From Afifellaceae bacterium (GTDB lineage: Bacteria; Pseudomonadota; Alphaproteobacteria; Rhizobiales; Afifellaceae): DNA of 64,000 nucleotides. Under the pieces are notes generated by a model. It saw nothing but the letters and a program-made list of their open reading frames with translations. It was not told the origin of the DNA and did not search any database. Numbering within the stretch: the stretch's first letter is position 1; every line of letters begins with the position of its first letter. Shown in pieces: positions 18,194 through 26,497 of this stretch. The translations under genes and the position numbers were made by a program. The stretch covers positions 1 through 64,000 of the forward strand of contig JANQKG010000056.1 of NCBI GenBank assembly GCA_028281235.1, read 5' to 3'.

Positions 18194-18918
18194 GTAAGTT
18201 CTTAAGCGGCAAAGTCGCCGCTGTTACAGGCGCGGCGTCGGGAATTGGACGGGCCAGCGTCGAGGCCATGGTTAGCGCCGGCGCGCAAGTCGTGATGGTC
18301 GACCGCGATGAACCGGCGCTGGAGGCAATTGCCGAAGAGCTCGGCGACGCGGCAATCCCCATCGCCATCGACCTGCTCGACACCGACGATTGCTCGATGA
18401 TGGTCCCCAGGATCCTCGAGAAGGCGAGCAGGCTCGACATTCTCCACGCCAACGCCGGTACCTATATCGGCGGCGATCTCATGGAGACCGATACCGCCAC
18501 AATCGACCGCATGCTCAATCTCAACGTCAACGTGGTGATGAAGAACGTGCGGGACGCCCTGCCGCACATGATCGAGCGCGGCAGCGGCGACATCGTCGTT
18601 ACGGCCTCGGTCGCGGGCCACTATCCGGTGCCGTGGGAACCGGTGTACTCGGCGTCGAAATGGGCCATGACCTGTTTCGTTCAGACGATGCGCCGCCAGG
18701 CCAACAAAAAGGGCATCCGCGTCGCCCAGGTTTCGCCAGGTCCGGTCAGTACGGCGTTGCTCTCCGACTGGGAGGAGGACCGGCTGCAGGCCGCCAAGGA
18801 TTCCGGCAGCCTGATCGAACCGACCGAGGTGGCGGACGCTGTGATGTTCATTCTGTCACGGCCGCGCAACGTCACCATCCGCGACATCGTTGTCCTGCCC
18901 ACCATGTTCGACATTTGA
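18190..18918 (+). CDS. rbtD: Ribitol 2-dehydrogenase
   Basis: 242 residues, classical SDR. TGAASGIG is at 13-20, HANAG at 86-90 (instead of NNAG), and the catalytic set is S140, Y153 and K157 (YSASK). HANAGTYIGG, the WEPVYSASK region and the C-terminal VTIRDIVVLP match the Klebsiella-type ribitol dehydrogenase closely, so oxidation of ribitol to D-ribulose is the best assignment. It is coupled to the HAD gene by a four-base overlap. No D-ribulokinase is encoded in the window; the product must be phosphorylated by an enzyme encoded elsewhere. Confidence 0.85.
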   Translation: MSKFLSGKVAAVTGAASGIGRASVEAMVSAGAQVVMVDRDEPALEAIAEELGDAAIPIAIDLLDTDDCSMMVPRILEKASRLDILHANAGTYIGGDLMETDTATIDRMLNLNVNVVMKNVRDALPHMIERGSGDIVVTASVAGHYPVPWEPVYSASKWAMTCFVQTMRRQANKKGIRVAQVSPGPVSTALLSDWEEDRLQAAKDSGSLIEPTEVADAVMFILSRPRNVTIRDIVVLPTMFDI

Positions 18919-19066
18919 TGACCGGTGCCTGGCCCTTGCGGCGAGCTTCCGAGAGCCGATCAAGGGCTTCCACGAGTACCACGTCGATCGCGATCCCGGC
19001 GCCGTCGGCGGCGAGGCTTCCCCGAAGACAGCGTTGCAAAGCAAACGCACACTTCCGGAAGGGTAA
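18917..19066 (+). pseudogene. Short open remnant after rbtD, possible 3' end of a lost gene
   Basis: The frame from 18917 to the TAA at 19064-19066 reads as protein-like sequence (LAASFREPIKGFHEYHVDRD, then GEASPKTALQ and a Leu-Pro-Glu-Gly end) with no start codon. It looks like the C-terminal part of a deleted enzyme, fused by deletion to the end of rbtD. I do not recognise the family. It could also be chance. Confidence 0.35.
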
Positions 19067-19082
19067 GCAGCGTTAGTCTAGG

Positions 19083-20564
19083 TTAGTAATCTGCGGTCCT
19101 GTTCGGGCCGCGGCCGGTGGACATCATCATGGCGTTGAAATGCCGGGTGAGGAGCTCCGCCTTCAGGGTGCTGCATTCGGTCTTCGGCCAGAGATCATGG
19201 AACTCGCTCGGATCGCTTCGCAGATCGAAAAGTTCGCCCAGCCCCACGTCGTGATAGACGCTGAGCTTGTAGCGGCCGTCGAAGTACATGCTGGCGCGCG
19301 ACCCGCGCCCGTCGGGCAGGGACAATGCGTCAAAAAATTCGCACAGGACGTAAGGCTTGTGGCGGTCGAGCGGCGCCGCCCCCTCCAGCAGCGGAAGCAG
19401 CGACTTGCCTTGCATGAATTCCGGCACCGGAAGTGCCGCCGCCTCAAGCAGCGTCGGGGCGATATCGACCAGTTCCACCAACGCCCCGGAGGCAGCGTCC
19501 TCCTGCACCGTGCCCGGCCACGAGATGATCAGCGGAACGCGGACCATGCCCTCGTAGAAGCGGCAGCCTTTGTAGAGGATCCCGTGGTCGCCGAGCATCT
19601 CCCCATGATCGCTCATGAACACCACAAGCGTGTCTTCGATCTGCCCGGTTTCCTCCAGCGTGCCGATCAGGCTCCCCACCATCTCGTCGATGAGCGCGAT
19701 CATGGCGTGGTAGCAGGCGCGGATATATTTGGCGTCATACAGCTCCGGCGGCGTATCTCGTCCCTCCGTCTCAGCCTGCAGCGGCGCGGCCTCAAAAAGC
19801 TCCGATGCGGGATCGCCTCGTCGCGGATCAATGGCGACGCGTGCCTGCTGATCAACGTCGTGGAACTTCTTCTGATGCTCCAGATCAGACGGGGCGAAAA
19901 TGGGCGCCGGCATCTTCTTGGGATCGAAGCGTGCGAGGTAGTCGGCCGGCGGATCAAAGGGCGGATGCGGATCGAACAGATTGATGGAGAGGAACCACGG
20001 TTTGTCCCGGTTGCGTGACATAAAATCGCGCGCGCGCTCGCCCGCCCATGTTGTCTGATGAATGTCGGCCGGCACGCCGGGACCGTAGGCGCGGTTCGCA
20101 TTATAGACCGCGTGCGCATCGACCCCCTTGTTTTTCAGCCATTCGTGGTAGTCGTGCCCGTGCTCCCAGTCCGGATCGGGGTGGTGGCTCCAGTAGAACT
20201 CCTTGTAGCCATCCGCCGCCGGACGGCGCTCCACTATGCCTTTGCTGCGCGACAGGTGCAGCTTGCCGATCAATCCCGTGTGGTAGCCGGCCTCTTCAAA
20301 GCGTCGCGGCAGAAGGTCGAGATGATCGGGAAAGAATGCGTTGCCGTTACGATGGACCTGATGCGCGACCGGGTACATGCCGGTCAAGAATGAGGCCCGG
20401 CTCGGGGTACAGATCGGGCTTTGCGCGTAGGCTCGGTCAAAGGCGACCCCTTTGGAGGCGAGCCGGTCCAGATGGGGAGTCGCTGCTCCGGCATGACCGA
20501 AGCAGGAGAGCGTGTCCCAGCGCTGCTGGTCCGCACAGATCCAGAGAATATTCGGTCGACGCAT
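19083..20564 (-). CDS. Sulfatase (type I, formylglycine-dependent)
   Basis: 493 residues, alkaline-phosphatase/sulfatase superfamily. The formylglycine signature is CTPSRASFLTG with the Cys at residue 52. The metal site is seen in ICADQQRW (Asp at about 12) and FMSDHGEMLGDHG, and GLIGKLHL carries the conserved Lys. The ATG at 20564 has GGAGG eight bases upstream; the TTG at 20579 is less likely. There is no signal peptide, so it acts in the cytoplasm on imported sulfate esters. It is the last gene of the ROK/CUT1 operon, which suggests uptake and desulfation of a sulfated carbohydrate or glycoside. No anaerobic maturase is in the window. Confidence 0.88.
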   Translation of the reverse strand: MRRPNILWICADQQRWDTLSCFGHAGAATPHLDRLASKGVAFDRAYAQSPICTPSRASFLTGMYPVAHQVHRNGNAFFPDHLDLLPRRFEEAGYHTGLIGKLHLSRSKGIVERRPAADGYKEFYWSHHPDPDWEHGHDYHEWLKNKGVDAHAVYNANRAYGPGVPADIHQTTWAGERARDFMSRNRDKPWFLSINLFDPHPPFDPPADYLARFDPKKMPAPIFAPSDLEHQKKFHDVDQQARVAIDPRRGDPASELFEAAPLQAETEGRDTPPELYDAKYIRACYHAMIALIDEMVGSLIGTLEETGQIEDTLVVFMSDHGEMLGDHGILYKGCRFYEGMVRVPLIISWPGTVQEDAASGALVELVDIAPTLLEAAALPVPEFMQGKSLLPLLEGAAPLDRHKPYVLCEFFDALSLPDGRGSRASMYFDGRYKLSVYHDVGLGELFDLRSDPSEFHDLWPKTECSTLKAELLTRHFNAMMMSTGRGPNRTADY

Positions 20565-20646
20565 CTGCTCTGCCTCCAAGGTTCTTTGTTTCAGGCTTTC
20601 GAACGCAAGCCGGTCCGCCGCGAGCGCGGCCTTGTCGCGATTGACG

Positions 20647-21474
20647 TCATCCCTTCACCGCCCCGCCCGACAGGCCGGAAATCATGTATTTCCGGACCAC
20701 GAGCCCGAACACCACCGCTGGCATCACGATGAAGACAGCGGCGGCGGCGATCTTTCCCCATTCCGTTCCCTCAAAGGCGAGAAAGTTCACGATCGCCACC
20801 GGCAGCGTCACCACATCCCGGCGCGTCAGGATCAAGGCGAACAGGAACTCGTTCCATGAAAAGATGAAGGCGAGGATCGCGGAGGCGATAATGCCGCTGC
20901 GCATGAGCGGCAGGTCCACCAGAAGCAAGGTCTTGAGCGGTGTTGCACCGTCAATGCGGGCCGCCTCGGTCAGTTCGCGCGGCACTGCCGACCATAAGGG
21001 AGTGAGCATCCAGATGATCAGTGGAACGTTGAAGATAAGGTGCACGAGAATCAGCCCAACATAGGTGTCTAGCAGGCCGACGCGCTGATAGGCCACGAAG
21101 TAAGGTAACAGATAGACCATACCCGGCACCGTCCGGATCAGCAGAATTGCAAGCAGTGAATTCCGCCGGACGGAGCCCGCTAGGTTGCGCAAAGCATAAG
21201 CGGCCGGAACGGCAATGATCAGCGAGACGACGACTGCGCCGACCGACACAATGACGCTGTTCTTGATCGCATTCAGAAAGCTGGAGTCGGAGAATATCTG
21301 AACGTAGGCCTCCAGCGTTGGCTCGAAGACGAGCTTTGGCGGAATGGCGAAGGCGTCCAGACGCGTCTTCAGCGACAGCGTGGCCAGCCACAGGAACGGG
21401 ACGATAATGATCGCGCCCCAGACAAAGCCGAACGCGTAGAGCGCAGCCGTGATGGCGGGCGGGCGCTGCCTCAT
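20647..21474 (-). CDS. CUT1 sugar ABC transporter permease (MalG type), sulfatase operon
   Basis: 275 residues, six predicted helices, docking loop EAARIDGATPLKTL, C-terminus SGLSGGAVKG. It overlaps the upstream permease stop by four bases (ATGA). The sulfatase follows 82 bases later on the same strand. No ATPase gene is in the operon. Confidence 0.91.
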   Translation of the reverse strand: MRQRPPAITAALYAFGFVWGAIIIVPFLWLATLSLKTRLDAFAIPPKLVFEPTLEAYVQIFSDSSFLNAIKNSVIVSVGAVVVSLIIAVPAAYALRNLAGSVRRNSLLAILLIRTVPGMVYLLPYFVAYQRVGLLDTYVGLILVHLIFNVPLIIWMLTPLWSAVPRELTEAARIDGATPLKTLLLVDLPLMRSGIIASAILAFIFSWNEFLFALILTRRDVVTLPVAIVNFLAFEGTEWGKIAAAAVFIVMPAVVFGLVVRKYMISGLSGGAVKG

Positions 21475-22415
21475 CGCCGCTCTCCCTCAAGCGCCAGGGA
21501 GCGCAACAGAATGTTGGTGGCGGGCGCCAGGATCGCGACCAGCAGGACCAGGAACGAGAGGATGATGGCCGAGGCATAGCCGACCTTGAGGAAGTTGAAG
21601 CCCGCGACAAAGGCATAATAATTGACTGTCTCGGTGCCGCCGGCCGGCCCCCCGGACGTCATCACGAAGATGATCGGGAAGATCGCCAGCGCTTCCATGA
21701 TCCGGAAGATCAGCACCACGAGCGCCGTGTTCTTCAGGAGTGGAAGGGTGACGTAGCGAACCCTTTGCGTCCAGCTCGCTCCGTCGATCCTGGCCGCCTC
21801 GTAAAGCTCCCCGGGGAAGGTCTGCATGGCGGTGTAGAACATGACCGCGACGAAAGGTGTCCATCCCCATACGGCGGCGATGACGATGGCGGCGAGGGCG
21901 AGCGTCGGGTCGGCAAGCCAGGCCGGGCTCTCGATCCCCACAAGGCCGAGATAATAGTTGATCCCGCCGAGCTGAGGCGTGAAGAGGACCTTCCACATCA
22001 GCCCCATCACGATCGGCGGAAAGAACATGGGGACAATGAAGATGACGCGCAGCCAGCCTAGGCCAGGCAGCCGCTCGTTCATGACCAGGGCGAGCAGGAA
22101 CCCCAGGATCATCTGGACGATGACGGGGCCGAAGATGAGGATGGCGCTCTGCCAGAGGCTGGCGACAAAGCGCTCGTCCTGAAAGAGCTGAGCGTAATTG
22201 CCGAGACCGACGAACCTTGTCGGTCGCGTCGACGTATAGGACAGTGACGTGAGGCTGAGGGCGACAGTGAAGAGGATGGGAAGGATCGTCAGGCCGGTGA
22301 CGATCACCAGGGCCGGCGCCAGAAAGCGCCGGTAGCCTGCGGTTGGCCCTCCCCATACGCGTCCGCGGATCGCTGGAACGCCTGATTGTGCCGTGAGCGC
22401 ATCGGCCACGGTCAT
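21471..22415 (-). CDS. CUT1 sugar ABC transporter permease (MalF type), sulfatase operon
   Basis: 314 residues, six predicted helices from about residue 30, docking loop EAARIDGASWTQRV and MTSGGPAGGTETV. The N-terminal 25 residues are cytoplasmic. It pairs with the permease at 20647-21474 and lies 99 bases after the binding-protein stop; that gap holds a tandem repeat and a stem-loop. Confidence 0.91.
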   Translation of the reverse strand: MTVADALTAQSGVPAIRGRVWGGPTAGYRRFLAPALVIVTGLTILPILFTVALSLTSLSYTSTRPTRFVGLGNYAQLFQDERFVASLWQSAILIFGPVIVQMILGFLLALVMNERLPGLGWLRVIFIVPMFFPPIVMGLMWKVLFTPQLGGINYYLGLVGIESPAWLADPTLALAAIVIAAVWGWTPFVAVMFYTAMQTFPGELYEAARIDGASWTQRVRYVTLPLLKNTALVVLIFRIMEALAIFPIIFVMTSGGPAGGTETVNYYAFVAGFNFLKVGYASAIILSFLVLLVAILAPATNILLRSLALEGERR

Positions 22416-22422
22416 CTCCTTG

Positions 22423-22464
22423 GCGACCTGATGGGGGCGACCTGACGGGGGCGACCTGACGGGC
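22423..22464. repeat. Three tandem 14-bp repeats
   Basis: Three head-to-tail copies of GCGACCTGACGGGG. The copy nearest the permease start has T for C, and the last ends in C. They lie between the binding-protein and permease genes, just upstream of the permease start on the minus strand. Likely a slippage product. Confidence 0.85.
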
Positions 22465-22474
22465 GGCGGTGAGC

Positions 22475-22505
22475 GGGGTGCGGCACGCGGGTCGTGCCGT
22501 ACCCC
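22475..22505 (-). other. Intercistronic stem-loop after the sulfatase-operon binding-protein gene
   Basis: GGGGTGCGGCACG and CGTGCCGTACCCC pair with one mismatch around a five-base loop, directly after the binding-protein stop codon (22515) on the minus strand. No T-run follows. Confidence 0.62.
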
Positions 22506-22514
22506 GGAGTATGC

Positions 22515-23864
22515 TTATTCGCTCAGAAGGCCCTCGTCTCGAAGTATCTGCGCGATGTCGGCGTTTGCGTCATTTAGAGCCTGCTCGGCCGACTTGCTGC
22601 CGATCTCCGCTTCCTGGACAGCCTGTCCCATGCGGTCGCTCACTATGCCCCACGCCGCAAAGGGTGGGTAGTAGTCGGCCGGCGCAACATTGAGGCTGTC
22701 CCGGTAGGCGGTGAGAAATTCGCCGCCGCCGAAGTCGAAATTGTACTTCTCCTTAAACAAAGGGTTCGACCAGACAGAGGTTCTGGTGGTGGCCAGATAG
22801 GCGGAGTTCTGCGAGACCTTGACCATCGTCTCCGCGCTCAGAGCCCATTCCAGGAAGAGGTAGGCGGCCTCCGGTGTATCGGAATAGGCGGAGACGCAAA
22901 GTCCGTGCGACGCAAAGGAGGGCTTGGGGCCGGCCGGACCTCCCGGTACCACTGCGAAACCGAGATTGCCCGACACTTTGGATTGCTCCGGGTCGAGGAT
23001 TCGACCGGCAAGCGGTGCACCGTCGATAACCGAGACGACGTTGCCCTGCTGCATCGCCGTAACGACATCGTCGAAGACGAAGTTCACGCCACCCTCCGGA
23101 CCATATTCGTTCTTGAGGGCGATGAACGTTTCCAGCGCCTTGATGGCCTCAGGCGAGTTCACCTGCGGTGTCAGCTCGTTGGGAAAGTCGGCGAAATATT
23201 TGGCACCCTCGCCGTAGAAGAACAGATTGAAGATCCAGATATTGCCGGCAGTGGAGGCCGGGCTGCCGCGCAGCGCGATGGCCGGCAGCGCATCGCTGTT
23301 GACCTTGGCGGAGACGGAGAGAAGTTCCTCAAACGTCTGAGGCGGCGCGGTGATCCCGGCCTCTTTGAATTTGTCGATCTGGTAATAGTAGATCACGGTC
23401 GCGGCAAAGAACGGTAGACAATATTGCGTGCCGCCGGACGCCATGCCCTGCAGCGTGGAGGGGATGAAGTCTTCGATGTTCCGCTTCTCGGGATCGGAGA
23501 TCGAGGCATTGTCGAAGAAGGACTCCACCGGCGTGACCCATCCATTCTGCGCATAAAGAGGCAGGTTGCCGCTTTGCACGCCGACAATGTCGAAGGCGGT
23601 ACTGCGCGTGGAAAGCTCAAGCTGCGCCTTCTGCCGCGCCGCCTGTTCTGAGAGCGTCTCAATGTTGATCTTGATCCCGGTCTTTTCTTCAAACTCCGGG
23701 AAAAGCTTCTTGAGCCCCGGGATGAACGATATATCGAAATACAAGATATCAAGCGTAGTGCCTTCGAACTGTCGCATGTCGACCGCGGAATCCTGCGCCA
23801 TGGCAGCGCTGCTCCAGGACAACAATCCCGCCAAGGCGACTCCCAATACCGAGCGGTTCATCAT
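22515..23864 (-). CDS. CUT1 sugar ABC transporter periplasmic binding protein, sulfatase operon
   Basis: 449 residues, solute-binding family 1, with a Sec signal peptide (cleavage after AMA at about residue 23). The mature part begins QDSAVDMRQFEGTTLDILY. The pair of ATG codons at 23864 and 23861 follows AGGAGG at a spacing of 5 or 8. It starts 12 bases after the ROK repressor stop, so the two genes are co-transcribed. The ligand is unknown; a sulfated sugar is plausible from the downstream sulfatase. Confidence 0.9.
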   Translation of the reverse strand: MMNRSVLGVALAGLLSWSSAAMAQDSAVDMRQFEGTTLDILYFDISFIPGLKKLFPEFEEKTGIKINIETLSEQAARQKAQLELSTRSTAFDIVGVQSGNLPLYAQNGWVTPVESFFDNASISDPEKRNIEDFIPSTLQGMASGGTQYCLPFFAATVIYYYQIDKFKEAGITAPPQTFEELLSVSAKVNSDALPAIALRGSPASTAGNIWIFNLFFYGEGAKYFADFPNELTPQVNSPEAIKALETFIALKNEYGPEGGVNFVFDDVVTAMQQGNVVSVIDGAPLAGRILDPEQSKVSGNLGFAVVPGGPAGPKPSFASHGLCVSAYSDTPEAAYLFLEWALSAETMVKVSQNSAYLATTRTSVWSNPLFKEKYNFDFGGGEFLTAYRDSLNVAPADYYPPFAAWGIVSDRMGQAVQEAEIGSKSAEQALNDANADIAQILRDEGLLSE

Positions 23865-23876
23865 CGTTTCCTCCTG

Positions 23877-25145
23877 TTACTGTGTTGTGAGTTGCACGTG
23901 GTCTTGCTTGTCCTTCCCAGCGAGCCTTTGGGCGGCGCGCGCATCCGCCCCGACACGCGGCAGAAGGCTCAGAATCTGGTTGGGGGCACGGACAAAATGC
24001 TCGAGCTGCATGGCCGCCGCTCCAAAGGCGATGGCCGTGCTGCCCTTCTGAGCCAAACTGATCCTGTCGATCAATTTCGGATCGGCGCCGCTTCGTTCCT
24101 GGATTTGCTCGATGTGCCGGTGGACGCCGTGCATGTACCAATCGGCGAGATGATCATGCGAGCCGCCAACCACAATGCGCTCCGGCCGCAGCAGACGGTC
24201 AACGTCCACGATACCGCAGCCCAGATACTCGCCGGCCTGGATGATGGCGCTGCGCGCCGCCGCGTCTCCAGCTTCCGCGTCCAACGCAATCTGGGCCAGG
24301 GAAGCCTCGGCCGCTTCGCTCTGATCACCGGACTGGCCAAGACTCTCCACCAGCGCCCGGCCCGACGCGTACTGGGTCAAACAGCCACGGCGTCCGCAAT
24401 GACACGGGCGTCCCGCCAGATCGATCGTCAGATGGCCGAGCTCGCCAACGCCGCCGTGATTGGTGAGCCAGGCAGCACCGCCGGAGATCAACCCAAGTCC
24501 GATGCCGCCATAGTCGATTACGATGAACGCCACCGACCGCGGAGCGGTCGACTGATCCGCGGCGATGCGCTCCTCGCCGTAGGCCGCCATGATGGCGCCC
24601 ACCCGCAGCGCAGTGGGTATCCCGAACGCCTCGACGAGCCGGTCAACCAGCGCAACATTGCGGAGGGCAGGGAAGTCGCGTGAGTGGATCACGCCGTCAG
24701 CCACATTGATCGGACCGATGGAGCCCACCCCGATTGCGGTCACCATGCTTCTTGAGCGGCGCTTCAACTCCACGATCATATCGCCGACAGCGCCGACATA
24801 GGCTTCGGTCGTCGAGCCACGTGCCATCTTCCGCGTGGCGACCGTCTCAATCTTGCCACCGAGGTTGACCAGGCACCCAGTGATCTTTTCCCGGCGTATG
24901 TCGAGACCGACCACGTTGAACGCATGCGGGTTCAACTTCAGTCCGATCGGTCGCCGGCCTCCCCGCGACGACGCAGGTCCAGGCCCCAACTCCTCCACCA
25001 AATCCTTATCGAGAAGTTCGGTAACGGCCTTCGACACGGTCGTCCGGGTCAGCCCGGTCGCGTCGGCGATCTCATGACGGGCAAGTCCCTTTTGCTTCTG
25101 CAGCGCCGTCACGATGCGCCCCATGCTGCCGTCAAAGGTTTCCAA
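23877..25145 (-). CDS. ROK-family transcriptional repressor
   Basis: 422 residues. An N-terminal winged helix (about residues 8-65, HEIADATGLTRTTVSKAV) is followed by the sugar-kinase-like ROK domain with VVGLDIRREKI, GELGHLTID and the zinc motif CHCGRRGC. ROK repressors of the NagC/XylR type sense the sugar imported by the operon they control. The longest frame begins with a TTG at 25145; the ATG at 25124 is an alternative that keeps the whole DNA-binding domain. It is the promoter-proximal gene of the operon and so is probably autoregulated through the inverted repeat at 25166-25182. Confidence 0.87.
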   Translation of the reverse strand: METFDGSMGRIVTALQKQKGLARHEIADATGLTRTTVSKAVTELLDKDLVEELGPGPASSRGGRRPIGLKLNPHAFNVVGLDIRREKITGCLVNLGGKIETVATRKMARGSTTEAYVGAVGDMIVELKRRSRSMVTAIGVGSIGPINVADGVIHSRDFPALRNVALVDRLVEAFGIPTALRVGAIMAAYGEERIAADQSTAPRSVAFIVIDYGGIGLGLISGGAAWLTNHGGVGELGHLTIDLAGRPCHCGRRGCLTQYASGRALVESLGQSGDQSEAAEASLAQIALDAEAGDAAARSAIIQAGEYLGCGIVDVDRLLRPERIVVGGSHDHLADWYMHGVHRHIEQIQERSGADPKLIDRISLAQKGSTAIAFGAAAMQLEHFVRAPNQILSLLPRVGADARAAQRLAGKDKQDHVQLTTQ

Positions 25146-25165
25146 GAAGAAAGGCCTAGTTAGTT

Positions 25166-25182
25166 AGTAACCTAGACTTACT
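25166..25182. promoter_or_regulatory. Inverted repeat upstream of the ROK operon, candidate ROK operator
   Basis: AGTAA-CCTAGAC-TTACT: perfect five-base arms with a seven-base spacer, 20-40 bases upstream of the ROK start, preceded by a TAGTTAGTTAG direct repeat. The central TAACCTAGACT recurs on the opposite strand at 19075-19085, overlapping the sulfatase stop codon at the far end of the same operon. Confidence 0.45.
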
Positions 25183-25300
25183 TACCGAGCTGCCAGATTG
25201 GAGTCAAATGCTGTCGAAGCTCAGCGCTCGGTTCGTCGGGCGTCGTCCGACCGATACCGAACCTGGCGCTGTCGAACGCGATCCGGGGTGCGATTGCTGA

Positions 25301-25471
25301 GTAGTCAAAACACGCGCTGCTGAGGTCGCCGCTAAAGGCGTGACGGCCAACATGCTGCTCCCCGGACGGGTCGACACCGACCGGCTGCGGGAACTCAATA
25401 TGGCGGCGGCGAAACGGACGGGAACGTCGGTCGATGAGGTGGCACGCACGTCACGAGCGCGCATTCGCACC
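25301..25471 (+). pseudogene. Fragment of a short-chain dehydrogenase gene
   Basis: After an in-frame stop at 25298 the frame reads a typical SDR segment from the helix after the catalytic Lys onward: VVKTRAAEVAAKGVTANMLL, then PGRVDTDRLRELN and AAKRTGTSVDEVARTSRA. In intact enzymes (3-oxoacyl-ACP-reductase-like) the N-terminal 155 or so residues precede this and about 40 more follow. Both are missing, so only a decayed piece remains in the 440-base gap between the ROK and DeoR genes. Nothing else in 25183-25587 could be supported. Confidence 0.7.
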
Positions 25472-25587
25472 CGGTTTCTGTTCTGCGATATCGTGCGCTG
25501 CTCTCTCGCGGGTGGAGGCGGGTGCCGAATGAGGGGCTATCTGGTGCCGCTCCGTACCACGCCTGCTTGTCGCCGTTGCCGGGTTGC

Positions 25588-26391
25588 TCAAATGGTTACG
25601 CAACGTACCTCGACGCCCTGATCGGCAACTCTGTCTCTATCCTCGGCAGGGAGCCCTTCGTCGGTGATGATCATGTCGATCTGTTCGACGGGCGCGATGC
25701 GGTAGAGCGCGCGGGCGCTGAAGCGGCTGCTCTCGGCGAGAAGGATCGTGGTCTGAGCAGCCTCGATCATGGCGCGCTTCAGCTCCACGAGTTGCAGTAC
25801 AGTATCGGATGCGCATTCGCCGTCGATCGCCTGGGCGGACATGAAATACAAGTCGCAGCGGATGGCTTGCAGGAAGGCGGTGCCCGGTTCGCCGAGAAGG
25901 CTGAATGCACCGGGGCGGTTGGTGCCGCCGGGCACGACCAGCTTGAGCTGAGGCTTGTAGGTCAGCTTCTTGGCGACATAGAGATCGTTGGTAATGACCG
26001 TCAACGGAAATTCCAGCGCCGCGATGGCGTCCGCCAGATCGTGGGCGATCGCGCCTGTGTCCACCAGAAGGCTCTGGTCGGGCTCAATCAGCGCGATCGC
26101 CTCTTTGACGATGGCGCTCTTTTCCTCCACCGCCGTGCGGCGTGCCAGATCCGTGCTGGGCTCGTAGGTCGTGTGCTGTCGAATGCGGACCGCACCGCCA
26201 TGCGTGCGGCGCAGGAAACCCTCGTGGGAGAGGAGGTCGAGATCACGGCGGATGGTGGAAACGGAGATGTTGAACTTCCTCGCCAGATCCTGGCTGGATC
26301 CGGCGAAGTTCACGTCGAACCATTCCATCAGCCGCTGCCGCCGCTCCGCGGGCAGCATCTCCTCCGGAGGCGTGTCTTCCGTCTCAGGCAT
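25588..26391 (-). CDS. DeoR-family transcriptional repressor
   Basis: 267 residues. The DeoR helix-turn-helix signature spans about residues 31-68 (SSQDLARKFNISVSTIRRDL, then HGGAV). The C-terminal sugar-phosphate sensor domain contains DTGAIAHDLA and VITNDLYVA. The ATG at 26391 is chosen over the one at 26412 because GGGGGAA precedes it. It lies 106 bases after the TRAP large-subunit gene on the same strand and so is probably the last gene of that operon. DeoR proteins usually bind phosphorylated sugars. Confidence 0.87.
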   Translation of the reverse strand: MPETEDTPPEEMLPAERRQRLMEWFDVNFAGSSQDLARKFNISVSTIRRDLDLLSHEGFLRRTHGGAVRIRQHTTYEPSTDLARRTAVEEKSAIVKEAIALIEPDQSLLVDTGAIAHDLADAIAALEFPLTVITNDLYVAKKLTYKPQLKLVVPGGTNRPGAFSLLGEPGTAFLQAIRCDLYFMSAQAIDGECASDTVLQLVELKRAMIEAAQTTILLAESSRFSARALYRIAPVEQIDMIITDEGLPAEDRDRVADQGVEVRCVTI

Positions 26392-26497
26392 GCGTTCCCC
26401 CCGCCGGGTCATCGAAGGCGCTCCCGCCGGCCGGCGTCGGCAATTGTCGTGCGCGGGAGCCTGATAAGCGATTCCGGCCGCCGATGGACAATCGTCA

